A stretch of 64,000 nucleotides of DNA, taken from NCBI RefSeq assembly GCF_910589745.1, contig NZ_OU342399.1, positions 1,695,501-1,759,500 on the forward strand. The letters are read 5' to 3'. The notes beneath the pieces were generated by a model. That model was not told the origin of the DNA. It saw only the letters and a program-made list of their open reading frames with translations, and did not search any database. The DNA comes from Candidatus Arcticimaribacter forsetii (GTDB lineage: Bacteria > Bacteroidota > Bacteroidia > Flavobacteriales > Flavobacteriaceae). Shown here one piece after another: positions 8,935 to 17,472 of the stretch. Position 1 is the stretch's first letter; each line of letters opens with the position of its first letter. The position numbers and the translations under genes were made by a program.

Positions 8935-10092
8935 TTATGCTGTTTTTAATTGAGCGTTTGCCCAACGTTTTTTACGTTTAGAAATATTAGCTTCAACCAC
9001 ATAATGGTCAATTGTTGGAGCAAATACATTCATTAAAAGAATTGCAAGCATTACTCCTTCTGGGTAAGCAGGATTAAATACTCTAATAAGGATACAGAAT
9101 ATACCTACTAAAACTCCATAGATCCATTTTCCTTTATTGGTTTGAGCAGCAGAAACAGGATCTGTAGCCATGAAAACAATACCAAAAGCAAATCCACCTA
9201 CTACTAGGTGATTCATCCAGTTAAAACTCATCAAAGCATTCGCTCCCCAGAGGTTAAATAAGAATCCCATAATCGATGCTCCTAAAATACCTCCAATAAT
9301 AATTCGCCAACTTCCAACACCGGTTAAAATTAAAATTAAAGCTCCAACTCCAATCCAAAGGGCAGAAGTTTCAGCAATTGATCCAGGAATAGAACCTTGG
9401 AACATTTCTAACATAGAATAGGATACATCGCTACCAGCTGCAAGTGACCCCAGAATAGTTTCTCCAGAAATCGCATCTACATTTGAAGCCTCAGAAACCC
9501 ATACTTTATTTCCTGACATATAAGTAGGATAAGCAAAGAATGCAAAAGCACGAGCAGTGAGCGCTGGATTTAAAATATTCATCCCAGTTCCTCCAAATGC
9601 CTCTTTAGCAATTAATACTGCAAAAGCAGTGGAAATACCAACCATCCATAAAGGAATGTCAACCGGCATAATCATTGGAATCAAAAGACCTGTTACCAAA
9701 TACCCTTCATTAACTTCGTGTCCTCTGTAAATTGCAAAAATAAATTCAATGGTAAGTCCAACTGCATAGGATACAATAATCATTGGAACAATTTTCCATG
9801 CTCCATGAATGAATGCGTCTATGAATGTGAATGCTTCTCCAGTTTGAATAAAATACTGATATCCAGTATTGTAAATTCCATAAATTAAAGCCGGTACCAG
9901 GGCAAGAATAACAGTTACCATTGTACGTTTCAAATCTACTGCGTCACGAACGTGAGCCCCTTTTTGGGTTGTATGATTTGGTACAAAAAGAAATGTATCA
10001 AATGCATTAACCGCTGGAGCAAACTTTTCCCATTTTTCACCTTTTGCAAAAGGTCTTTTAATTTGGTCAATTTTTTTTCTTAAAAAACTCAT
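8935..10092 (-). CDS. nqrB: Na+-translocating NADH:quinone reductase subunit B
   Basis: 385 residues, the large membrane subunit that forms the sodium channel and binds riboflavin and covalent FMN. Multiple membrane helices begin near residue 57 (TMVTVILALVPALIYGIYN). The covalent FMN site is GSIPGSIAETSAL with Thr242; the family usually has SxGET, here SIAET. Other signatures: HEVNEGYLVTGLLIPMIMPV and KEAFGGTGMNILNPALTARAF. Residues 206-212 (DAISGET) resemble a second flavinylation-like motif. It starts 11 nt after nqrA. Confidence 0.95.
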   Translation of the reverse strand: MSFLRKKIDQIKRPFAKGEKWEKFAPAVNAFDTFLFVPNHTTQKGAHVRDAVDLKRTMVTVILALVPALIYGIYNTGYQYFIQTGEAFTFIDAFIHGAWKIVPMIIVSYAVGLTIEFIFAIYRGHEVNEGYLVTGLLIPMIMPVDIPLWMVGISTAFAVLIAKEAFGGTGMNILNPALTARAFAFFAYPTYMSGNKVWVSEASNVDAISGETILGSLAAGSDVSYSMLEMFQGSIPGSIAETSALWIGVGALILILTGVGSWRIIIGGILGASIMGFLFNLWGANALMSFNWMNHLVVGGFAFGIVFMATDPVSAAQTNKGKWIYGVLVGIFCILIRVFNPAYPEGVMLAILLMNVFAPTIDHYVVEANISKRKKRWANAQLKTA

Positions 10093-10103
10093 ACGTTTTG
10101 TTT

Positions 10104-11459
10104 TTATCCTACTTCTTTAATCATTAACTCAATCCCTTTTTTGATGATATCTTGTGCTTCAATTTTTGAAGTAGAAGCATAATCAATCAATCCAAAATCT
10201 TCCGGAACAACTTCGTATATACCAAGAGCTTCCATTCGCTCTATATCTTCAACCAAGCAGGCTTTTATTAGCTGCATCGGGAATATATCCATTGGAAAAA
10301 CTTTTTCCATTTCTCCTGTAACTACTAGAGCGCGCTCTTCCCCATTTAGGTTTGTAGTTACTGTTGCCTTTTTAGATCCAAACAACCAGGATAATGATGT
10401 TTTAGAAATACTCGGAACGTGATTATCTACAAAAGGTAACCATCCGAACATTCTATAGTGATTCCCTTCTGGAATAACAGAAATTAAGTTATTATAAAAA
10501 CCTGCATATCCGTCTGCAGAAGTTTTTGAACCGCTTAAAACATCACCGTTAATAACTCTAAACTCTTCTTTATCGTCTAGATTAGACGCTTCAAGATATG
10601 GCTTTAAACAAGCACCAATTGTTGCTTTGTAATATTGTGGTTTTTCGACTGAAGAACCAACAACAGCTAGAGTTCTTTGTGCAGAGAATTCACCTGTAGA
10701 GAATAAAATTCCAATATTAACAACATCCTCTGGGTTTACAACCCATACTCTTTCCCCATAGTTTATAGGATCTGTTTTATGAATCTGAACTCCTACGTTA
10801 CCTGCTGGGTGAGCTCCTGAAACTCCAATTAAATTAACGTCTTCAATTTTTTCGAAGAAGCCTTTAAAGGAACTATCTATTGAAAGGTTCACGTCACCTG
10901 TGGTTAACTTTTTCAAAACTTGAATTCCTCTTTGGAAATCATCTTTGTTGTTTTTCAAAAGAAAATCATAATCTACATCAAGTGGAGCAGTAGCATAAGT
11001 TGAAATAAATATTGACTTAGGACTGTCTTCTGGTTGAGCGATTGTATTGTAAGGACGTTGCTTAATGAAAGGCCAGCTTCCACTCTTCAGAAGAATTTCC
11101 TTCACCGCATCTGAATCTAATGATTCAAAATTAGAAACCTCATGAGAAACTACTTCGTTAGATTCATTTGAGGTAATCAATACCTGAAGAATTTTACGTT
11201 TAGCACCTCTTACAATCGATGTAACCTCTCCAGCAACTGGAGAAGAAAAAATGATTCTTGGGTTTTCTTTTGAAAAAAATAATGGTGCACCTTTTTTAAC
11301 AGATTCTCCTTCTTTTACAACTAACTTAGGTGTTAGGTTAAAAAAATCATCTGGGTTTAGGGCAAATGTTTTAGGAGCTGGTAAGTCAACCAGTATCTTA
11401 TTAGCTTCTCCCTCTAAGTTTAAGTTTGATCCTTTATGGATCTGAATGTCTTTGGACAT
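10104..11459 (-). CDS. nqrA: Na+-translocating NADH:quinone reductase subunit A
   Basis: 451 residues, cytoplasmic-side subunit of Na+-NQR, homologous to RnfC but lacking its 4Fe-4S motifs. Signatures: IQIHKGSNLNLEGEANK near the N-terminus, PAPKTFALNPDDFFNLTPKL, KEGESVKKGAPLFFSKENP, FSSPVAGEV (a barrel-sandwich segment), GVSGAHPAGNVGVQIHKTDP and PEGNHYRMFGWLPF. First gene of nqrABCDEF, with an ATG 30 nt after an exact -7 box. Probably expressed constitutively as the main sodium pump. Confidence 0.96.
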   Translation of the reverse strand: MSKDIQIHKGSNLNLEGEANKILVDLPAPKTFALNPDDFFNLTPKLVVKEGESVKKGAPLFFSKENPRIIFSSPVAGEVTSIVRGAKRKILQVLITSNESNEVVSHEVSNFESLDSDAVKEILLKSGSWPFIKQRPYNTIAQPEDSPKSIFISTYATAPLDVDYDFLLKNNKDDFQRGIQVLKKLTTGDVNLSIDSSFKGFFEKIEDVNLIGVSGAHPAGNVGVQIHKTDPINYGERVWVVNPEDVVNIGILFSTGEFSAQRTLAVVGSSVEKPQYYKATIGACLKPYLEASNLDDKEEFRVINGDVLSGSKTSADGYAGFYNNLISVIPEGNHYRMFGWLPFVDNHVPSISKTSLSWLFGSKKATVTTNLNGEERALVVTGEMEKVFPMDIFPMQLIKACLVEDIERMEALGIYEVVPEDFGLIDYASTSKIEAQDIIKKGIELMIKEVG

Positions 11460-11489
11460 GAAATGAATTATTAAATTCTAAAAATCACG

Positions 11490-11497
11490 CAAATTTA
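11490..11497 (-). promoter_or_regulatory. -7 promoter element of the nqr operon
   Basis: TAAATTTG on the minus strand, an exact TAnnTTTG match, 30 nt before the nqrA ATG. The -33 region is AT-rich without a clear TTTG. Confidence 0.6.
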
Positions 11498-11563
11498 CTA
11501 ATTAAATAAGAGTAGTAAAAATGGTTTTTAAAGGAATTTATTTTATTTATACTCATTCTAAAC

Positions 11564-11630
11564 AACTTGTTTAACGTTGAACCAAGTTAACCTACTTGTT
11601 AAATAAATTAACTAAGATGTTGTATCTTCG
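11564..11630 (+). promoter_or_regulatory. Repeat-bearing promoter region of the DUF5103 gene
   Basis: A -7-like TATCTTCG (11623-11630) sits 4 nt before the ATG at 11635. Upstream, ACTTGTT occurs twice in direct orientation (11565-11571 and 11594-11600), and CAAGTT (11583-11588) gives an inverted copy of AACTTG (11564-11569). The second direct copy ends where a -33 element would start. It reads as an operator plus near-leaderless promoter; the regulator is unknown. Confidence 0.4.
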
Positions 11631-11634
11631 TGAT

Positions 11635-12888
11635 ATGAAAGCCCTAAAGCCCATTTCACTCATATTTTTTAGTGCATTTACCCTCTTATTATCGAATGCA
11701 CAAGCGTTAAACGAAACTACTTTATCAGAAAATCTTAAAAGTATTTCTTTTAAATCTCAAGATTCAAAACAACAATTCCCTCTGGTACAAATCGGAGAAA
11801 CTTTTACTTTAGAATTTGATGACCTTTTGGCGCAAGAAAATGATTATTATTACACTATTTCGTACTACAATCATGACTGGACTCCTTCTTCTTTATTTAA
11901 AAATGAATTCTTAGAAGGTTACGATAATCTTCGCATAACTAACATCCAAAGCTCTTTTGGAACTTTACAACGCTACACACATTACAAGCTGACACTCCCT
12001 AATGAAAACACTCAATTTAAAATTTCCGGGAATTACCTTTTGTCAATTTACAACAGTTCGGATGAATTGATGTTTACAAGAAAATTTTTAATTTACAGAA
12101 ACCTTGCCTCCATTAAAGCAGGGGTATTTAGAAGTAGAGAATTGGAACAATATATGACAAATCAAACTATTCAATTTTCGATCAAGCCCGTTGGCTTTAA
12201 TTTGAGAAATCAAAACAAAGATTTAAAAGTAATTATCCTACAAAACGATCAATGGGATATTCAAAAAATTATAACCAAACCTCAATATGTAATTGGCAGA
12301 GAACTACATTTCCGTTATGATTCTCCCTTGCAATTTGAAGGAGGAAATGAATTTCTATATTTCGACACAAAAGACAGTCGGGTTGTAAATCCCAGCATCA
12401 GCCATGTTGAACTGGATGATATTTACCAAACGTATTTATTTACGGATCCCGAAAGAAAAAACTATCCATACACCTTAAACCCAGACATTAATGGTGATTT
12501 TGAAATCAATACGGTTCAAGGTGCGAATCCAGACATAGAATCAGATTATACGCAAGTTTACTTTAGTCTAGCGAAACAATACACACTACAAGAGGAAGAA
12601 ATATATCTTTACGGAAAATTTACAAATTACGAGATTAAAGATGAATACAAATTAACATACAACCCTAGCTATGAGGTATATGAAGGAACATGGTTAATAA
12701 AGCAAGGTTTTTATAACTATAAATATGTATGGAAATCTGATGGTGTTTTAGATAAAAATCGAATCAGTGGTTCTCATGCTGCAACTGAAAATCAATATTT
12801 AATTTTAGCTTATACTAGATTAATAGGAACTCAGCACGACGCATTAATCGCAAAGGAAAGAATCTCCTCTTTTGAGATTGAAAACTAA
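11635..12888 (+). CDS. DUF5103 domain secreted protein
   Basis: 417 residues. Signal peptide MKALKPISLIFFSAFTLLLSNAQA followed by a mature protein with beta-sandwich character. The middle part, VELDDIYQTYLFTDPERKNYPY with the downstream YGKFTNYEIKDEYKL and GTWLIKQGFYNYKYVW, is the DUF5103 signature; the domain is found in Bacteroidota secreted proteins of unknown function. The start at 11635 puts the signal peptide at the N-terminus; an in-frame ATG at 11596 would add 13 residues and lies upstream of the -7-like box. It precedes apaG on the same strand. Confidence 0.8.
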   Translation: MKALKPISLIFFSAFTLLLSNAQALNETTLSENLKSISFKSQDSKQQFPLVQIGETFTLEFDDLLAQENDYYYTISYYNHDWTPSSLFKNEFLEGYDNLRITNIQSSFGTLQRYTHYKLTLPNENTQFKISGNYLLSIYNSSDELMFTRKFLIYRNLASIKAGVFRSRELEQYMTNQTIQFSIKPVGFNLRNQNKDLKVIILQNDQWDIQKIITKPQYVIGRELHFRYDSPLQFEGGNEFLYFDTKDSRVVNPSISHVELDDIYQTYLFTDPERKNYPYTLNPDINGDFEINTVQGANPDIESDYTQVYFSLAKQYTLQEEEIYLYGKFTNYEIKDEYKLTYNPSYEVYEGTWLIKQGFYNYKYVWKSDGVLDKNRISGSHAATENQYLILAYTRLIGTQHDALIAKERISSFEIEN

Positions 12889-12941
12889 AAAATACTTCTC
12901 AATTTTTGTATCTTGCTTTGGAATGTTATTCAATAAATCAG

Positions 12942-13328
12942 ATGATTCAACAGGTAACAAAAGGGATTCGGGTTTCTGTAGAAACAAAATATGAAGGTAG
13001 TTTTATAAAAAACAACGTGCCGAATCATGCTTTTCGATATTTAATTACAATCGAAAACGAGAGTAATGAAATCGTTCAATTAATTAGCAGGCACTGGGAA
13101 ATAAAAGAAAGTAAAAAACCAATTCAAATTATTGAAGGTCCTGGAGTAGTCGGTAAAAAACCAATTCTTAAATCAGGTCAAAAAGTTAAATATGAATCTG
13201 GATGTATATTAATTTCTCCAACAGGTGCAATGAAAGGTTTTTACAGTATGATTAATCACACATCCGCAGCAGAATTTAAAGTAGAAATTCCTGTTTTTCA
13301 GATGGATGTACCTTATTCCTTGAATTAA
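12942..13328 (+). CDS. apaG: ApaG domain protein
   Basis: 128 residues, normal ApaG length (E. coli about 125). An immunoglobulin-like beta-sandwich linked to Co2+/Mg2+ homeostasis; the biochemical role is not settled. Signatures: TKGIRVSVETKYEG, NHAFRYLITIENES, VQLISRHWEI, EGPGVVGKKPILKSGQKVKY and the conserved GAMKGFYSM. The ATG at 12942 is chosen over an upstream in-frame TTG at 12906 because ApaG proteins start just before this beta strand. It overlaps the 3' end of rsmG by 4 nt (convergent). Confidence 0.93.
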   Translation: MIQQVTKGIRVSVETKYEGSFIKNNVPNHAFRYLITIENESNEIVQLISRHWEIKESKKPIQIIEGPGVVGKKPILKSGQKVKYESGCILISPTGAMKGFYSMINHTSAAEFKVEIPVFQMDVPYSLN

Positions 13329-13954
13329 GGTTTTTTAGCTAAAGGAACATGGACAATCTTTTTTGTTTCAAAAAAAGGTTCCTCAAAAAAATCTGAAAGA
13401 GGAAAAACAGTAGCCTTTGGAAAAGATTTTAGCTCCTCCTTTAAATCACCACCCTTAAGATAAAGAATTCCATTTGGGAGGTTGTGTTTACTTTTCTTAG
13501 CAATATTTTTTTTTACCCAGGGCACAAAATCATCCATTTTAGTTACGGCTCTACTGACAACAAAATCAACAGGTCTTTTAAACTCTTGGGCACGCTGGTG
13601 CCTTGCTTCTACATTCCTTAAATCAAGAGCATTTGTGATTTCTTGAACTACTTTGATTTTCTTCCCAATACTGTCTATCAAATAAAAGTCTACTTGTGGA
13701 AAAAGAATAGACAAAGGTATACCTGGAAATCCACCCCCGGTTCCAACATCAAGTATTTGACTACCAGGAGCAAACTCAATCAATCGGGCTATACTTATGG
13801 AATGGAGCACATGACGTTCGTAAAGTTCCGCAATATCTTTTCGTGAGATAACGTTTATTTTTTCATTCCACTCTCCGTAAAGTGACTCTAATTGTGTAAA
13901 TTGCTTCTTTTTTCGATCAGAAAGATTAGGGAAGTAATGTTCTATAATATTCAC
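13325..13954 (-). CDS. rsmG: 16S rRNA (guanine-N7)-methyltransferase RsmG
   Basis: 209 residues. Methylates G527 of 16S rRNA (E. coli numbering). Signatures: LYGEWNEKINVISRKDIAELYERHVLHS, the SAM-binding ILDVGTGGGFPGIPLSILFP, HQRAQEF and the DFVVSRAVTKMD segment. The start is the GTG at 13954 (NIIEHYFPNLSD follows, as in flavobacterial RsmG); the in-frame TTG at 13972 would overlap the -7 box. Divergent from the desaturase gene. Confidence 0.94.
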   Translation of the reverse strand: MNIIEHYFPNLSDRKKKQFTQLESLYGEWNEKINVISRKDIAELYERHVLHSISIARLIEFAPGSQILDVGTGGGFPGIPLSILFPQVDFYLIDSIGKKIKVVQEITNALDLRNVEARHQRAQEFKRPVDFVVSRAVTKMDDFVPWVKKNIAKKSKHNLPNGILYLKGGDLKEELKSFPKATVFPLSDFFEEPFFETKKIVHVPLAKKP

Positions 13955-13969
13955 ATTAATAAATTTTAG

Positions 13970-13977
13970 CAAAAATA
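13970..13977 (-). promoter_or_regulatory. -7 promoter element of rsmG
   Basis: TATTTTTG on the minus strand, an exact TAnnTTTG match, ending 15 nt before the GTG start of rsmG. It covers the upstream in-frame TTG and so argues against that start. Confidence 0.55.
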
Positions 13978-14017
13978 TAACTAGTTAATCTAATAAACCA
14001 CAAATATTTGATTTAGT

Positions 14018-15118
14018 ATGTCTAACGAAACTACAACTCTGAGGTTTTCAAGAAAAGATCCCAAAAAATTCTTTGTAACCCTAAACAAAAGAGTAAACGA
14101 ACATTTCAAGCAGAACAATTCGCCTAAAACAGGAAACTGGAAATTATATTTCAAAACAGCTGTAATGTTATCCTTATTTATAGCTCCTTACTTTTTAATA
14201 CTATTTACAGAATTTGATGCATGGATTAAATTCTTATTTGCTTTAATCATGGGGGTTGGTATTGCAGGAGTTGGAATGAATGTAATGCATGACGGAAATC
14301 ATGGGTCATTTTCTAACATTCCATGGATTAATAAAGTTATGGGGGCAACCATTTACTTATTAGCTGGTAATGTACACAACTGGAAGGTTCAACACAACAT
14401 TCTTCACCATACCTATACGAACATTCATGGGCATGATGAAGATTTAGAAGCAGGAAGAATTATTCGTTTCTCAAGACATAGTGATTGGTTACCCATCCAT
14501 AGGTTTCAACATTTATATTCAGTTTTCGTTTATGGACTATTGACTATAAACTGGGCGATTACAAGTGATTTTCAACAAACCCATAGATTTCTAAAAAGAA
14601 AACTTACGTACAAGGACTCCTTACATCCTATTCGGCAGTGGATAACTTTAATTTTAACCAAGACACTTTATGCTGTTATTTGGATTGTTATCCCCATGAT
14701 TTTTTTAGAGTTAGCGTGGTGGAAAATTCTAATTGGATTTTTTACAATGCATTACGTAGCAGGATTAATACTGAGTTTAGTATTTCAATTAGCTCATATA
14801 ATTGAAGATGCGCAGATGCCATTACCAGATAAAGAAACGGGTACTATGAAAAACACATGGGCAATTCACCAATTACACACTACCGTAAATTTCTCTACTA
14901 AAAACAAATTCACAAACTGGTTCACAGGAGGATTAAACCACCAAATTGAGCACCACATTTTTCCACATATTAGCCATATACATTACACAGATATTGCTAA
15001 AATTGTTAAAAAAACAGCAAAAGAGTTTAATTTACCTTACAACGAGTATAAAACTATAAGAAGTGCCTTATTTTCGCATTTTAAATTTTTAAAACAAATG
15101 GGAGTTCAACCCGTTTAA
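14018..15118 (+). CDS. Membrane fatty acid desaturase
   Basis: 366 residues, integral membrane di-iron desaturase of the acyl-lipid/acyl-CoA type. Three histidine boxes: HDGNH (91-95), HNILHH (126-131) and the C-terminal NHQIEHHIFPHISH. The last box starts with Gln (QIEHH), as in front-end desaturases, although no cytochrome b5 domain is present. Hydrophobic pairs lie near residues 47-65 and 70-90, and two more near 195-250. Probably introduces double bonds into membrane phospholipid acyl chains for fluidity control; regiochemistry cannot be read from sequence. It is followed after 12 nt by an aminotransferase gene. Confidence 0.9.
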   Translation: MSNETTTLRFSRKDPKKFFVTLNKRVNEHFKQNNSPKTGNWKLYFKTAVMLSLFIAPYFLILFTEFDAWIKFLFALIMGVGIAGVGMNVMHDGNHGSFSNIPWINKVMGATIYLLAGNVHNWKVQHNILHHTYTNIHGHDEDLEAGRIIRFSRHSDWLPIHRFQHLYSVFVYGLLTINWAITSDFQQTHRFLKRKLTYKDSLHPIRQWITLILTKTLYAVIWIVIPMIFLELAWWKILIGFFTMHYVAGLILSLVFQLAHIIEDAQMPLPDKETGTMKNTWAIHQLHTTVNFSTKNKFTNWFTGGLNHQIEHHIFPHISHIHYTDIAKIVKKTAKEFNLPYNEYKTIRSALFSHFKFLKQMGVQPV

Positions 15119-15130
15119 ACTTGTTATATA

Positions 15131-16315
15131 ATGGATGCATTATCAGAAAGAATAAACAGCCTGCCGGTATCTGCTACTTTAGCGATGGCAGCTAAAGCCC
15201 GTGAGCTAAAAAACAATGGAATCGATGTAATTGGATTGAGTCTAGGAGAGCCTGACTTTAACACACCCGAATACATTAAAGATGCAGCAATTCAAGCTGT
15301 TAACGACAACTACAACTCTTACTCTCCAGTAGACGGATATGCTGACCTTAAGGAAGCAATTTGTACTAAATTTGAAAGAGACAACCAATTAAATTATAAA
15401 CCTTCTCAAATTGTAGTTTCTACAGGTGCTAAACAATCGATAGCAAACTTGTGTATGGTTTTATTAGATCCAGGAGATGAAGTTTTATTACCTGCTCCAT
15501 ATTGGGTAAGCTATTCTGCTATTGCAACTCTTGCAGAAGCAAAATCAATTATAATTCCTTCTTCTATTGATACCGACTTTAAAATTACACCGGAACAATT
15601 AGAAGCTGCAATTACACCGAAAACTAAATTAATTATGTTTAACTCTCCGAATAACCCAAGTGGTACTATTTATTCGGAAGATGAATACCGTGCTCTTGGA
15701 AAAGTTCTAGAGAAACACCCGAACATCTATATACTTTCAGATGAGATATACGAGCACATAAATTATGGAACTCCTCATTTTAGTATTGCTCGAATTCCTG
15801 AACTATACGATCGAACAATAACTGTAAATGGAGTTGCAAAAGCATTCGCAATGACTGGTTGGAGAATAGGATATATTGGAGCCCCAGAGTGGATTGCAAA
15901 AGCATGCAATAAAATGCAAGGTCAAATTACAAGTGGAGCAAATTGCATTGCACAAAGAGCTACTATTACAGCACTACTTGAACCAGTTAGTAGAATTCAA
16001 TACATGGTAGACGAATTTAGCAACAGAAAAGAATTAATCATCAGTCTTCTTGAAAAAATTGATGGCTTTAAATTAAATCGTCCTGATGGTGCTTTTTATG
16101 TTTTCCCAGATGTTTCTTATTACTTTGGTAAAACAATTGATGGGATCGAAATAAATAACGCATCTGACTTTGCTTTGTTCTTACTAGAAAAAGCACATGT
16201 TGCAACAGTTACAGGTGAAGCATTTGGAAATGATGATTGCATTCGAATTTCTTATGCAGCATCTGAAGATAATATTAAGGAGGCCGTAGCTAGAATTGCT
16301 AAAGCTTTGAGTTAA
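15131..16315 (+). CDS. Class I/II aminotransferase, aspartate aminotransferase-like
   Basis: 394 residues, PLP fold type I. Signatures: GIDVIGLSLGEPDFNTPEYI, VVSTGAKQSIANL, NSPNNPSGTIYSEDEY, LSDEIYEHINYG, the Schiff-base lysine in TVNGVAKAFAMTGWRIGYIG, and an Arg near the end in CIRISYAASEDN. It belongs to the AspC subgroup common outside enterobacteria, whose members act on aspartate and sometimes prephenate. It faces the aromatic operon across a shared terminator, and a prephenate/aspartate role is possible but not shown. Confidence 0.88.
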   Translation: MDALSERINSLPVSATLAMAAKARELKNNGIDVIGLSLGEPDFNTPEYIKDAAIQAVNDNYNSYSPVDGYADLKEAICTKFERDNQLNYKPSQIVVSTGAKQSIANLCMVLLDPGDEVLLPAPYWVSYSAIATLAEAKSIIIPSSIDTDFKITPEQLEAAITPKTKLIMFNSPNNPSGTIYSEDEYRALGKVLEKHPNIYILSDEIYEHINYGTPHFSIARIPELYDRTITVNGVAKAFAMTGWRIGYIGAPEWIAKACNKMQGQITSGANCIAQRATITALLEPVSRIQYMVDEFSNRKELIISLLEKIDGFKLNRPDGAFYVFPDVSYYFGKTIDGIEINNASDFALFLLEKAHVATVTGEAFGNDDCIRISYAASEDNIKEAVARIAKALS

Positions 16316-16335
16316 TATTAGAACTTATAATAAAT

Positions 16336-16363
16336 AAAAAAACCGGCATTTGCCGGTTTTTTT
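16336..16363. terminator. Bidirectional terminator between the AspC-like gene and the aromatic operon
   Basis: Stem of seven A, then CCGGC, loop ATTT, GCCGG, then seven T. It is symmetrical, so it can end both the plus-strand aminotransferase transcript and the minus-strand pheA operon, whose last stop is at 16379. Confidence 0.88.
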
Positions 16364-16378
16364 ATTTGTAAACTATAT

Positions 16379-17461
16379 TTAGTTGTTTACAATTTGTTCT
16401 TGATGGTTAATAGATTCCTGGTGGATTGCCTTAAAAATCTTTAAAATAAATTCCTCCGATAAATTACGATCCTGACCCTCTAAAATCATTTTCCCTAAAA
16501 TCTCGTTCCAACGTTTGTTCTGTAGAACTGCAACATTTTTAGATTTCTTAAGAGAACCAATTTCTTCAGCTACCTTCATGCGCTTTCCTAATGTGTCTAA
16601 AATTGTTTGGTCAGCAACATCTATTTGAGCACGTAGTGTATTTAGAGTCGCAGTATAGGCTTCTTCTTGATCGGTTTCTTTTCTGATTTTCAATTCTTTC
16701 ATAATTTCCACTAAACGAGTTGGAGTTACTTGCTGAGCAGCATCACTCCATGCGTTATCTGGATCGAAATGTGACTCAACCATTAATCCGTCAAAATTAA
16801 GGTCTAATGCCATTTGGCATATATCAAAAATCAAATCTCTTCTCCCTGCAATGTGCGAAGGATCGCAAATCATAGGTAAATCAGGAAATTTATTTTGTGC
16901 TTCAACAGCGATTTGCCATTCTGGGTTATTTCGGTACTTAGATTTTTCATAGGAAGAGAATCCTCTGTGAATTAAACCTAATTTTTTAATATTAGCTGTG
17001 TATAATCGCTCTACACCTCCTAGCCAAAGTGCTAAGTCTGGATTAACCGGGTTTTTTACAAGAACAATCTTATCTGTTCCTTCAAGAGCATCTGCAATTT
17101 CCTGCATGATAAAAGGACTAACAGTAGACCTAGCTCCAATCCAAAGAATGTCTATATCATGTTCTACAGCAAGCTTTACATGAACAGCGTTTGCAACTTC
17201 TGTAGCAGTAAGAAGACCTGTTTCTTCTTTGGCTTTTTGAAGCCATTTGAGACCAATTGCTCCTACCCCTTCAAACATTCCAGGACGTGTTCGTGGTTTC
17301 CAAATTCCAGCACGAAGAACTGTTACATCTGTATCTTTTAATTCATGAGCGATTTTTAAAACTTGTTCTTCAGTTTCTGCACTACATGGTCCACCGATTA
17401 CTAGTGGGTGAGAAAGACCGAAGTCGTTTAGCCATTCTCTCATTTGAGGTTTATTTTCCAT
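16379..17461 (-). CDS. Bifunctional DAHP synthase / chorismate mutase
   Basis: 360 residues. The N-terminal 260 or so form a type I-beta (KDO8P-synthase-like) DAHP synthase: PLVIGGPCSAET, VLRAGIWKPRTRPGMFEG, WIGARSTVSPF, VLVKNPVNPD, LIHRGFSSYEKSKYRN, MICDPSHIAGRRD and MVESHFDPDNAWSDA. The C-terminal 90 residues are an AroQ-type helical chorismate mutase (LRAQIDVADQTILDTLGKRMKVAEEIGSLKK). It therefore catalyses the first shikimate step and the branch-point step to prephenate. This fusion is known in Bacteroidota, where the mutase domain can confer feedback control. Last gene of the attenuated pheA operon, 11 nt after tyrA. Confidence 0.94.
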   Translation of the reverse strand: MENKPQMREWLNDFGLSHPLVIGGPCSAETEEQVLKIAHELKDTDVTVLRAGIWKPRTRPGMFEGVGAIGLKWLQKAKEETGLLTATEVANAVHVKLAVEHDIDILWIGARSTVSPFIMQEIADALEGTDKIVLVKNPVNPDLALWLGGVERLYTANIKKLGLIHRGFSSYEKSKYRNNPEWQIAVEAQNKFPDLPMICDPSHIAGRRDLIFDICQMALDLNFDGLMVESHFDPDNAWSDAAQQVTPTRLVEIMKELKIRKETDQEEAYTATLNTLRAQIDVADQTILDTLGKRMKVAEEIGSLKKSKNVAVLQNKRWNEILGKMILEGQDRNLSEEFILKIFKAIHQESINHQEQIVNN

Positions 17462-17472
17462 TTTGTTTTAAT

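Noticed and set aside
9457-9480. Second flavinylation-like motif DAISGET in NqrB, similar to DAISGAT in NqrC
   Set aside because: Similar sequences occur in this loop of other NqrB proteins as I recall, and the accepted FMN site (SIAET, Thr242) is present; Glu in place of Ala also breaks the ApbE motif.
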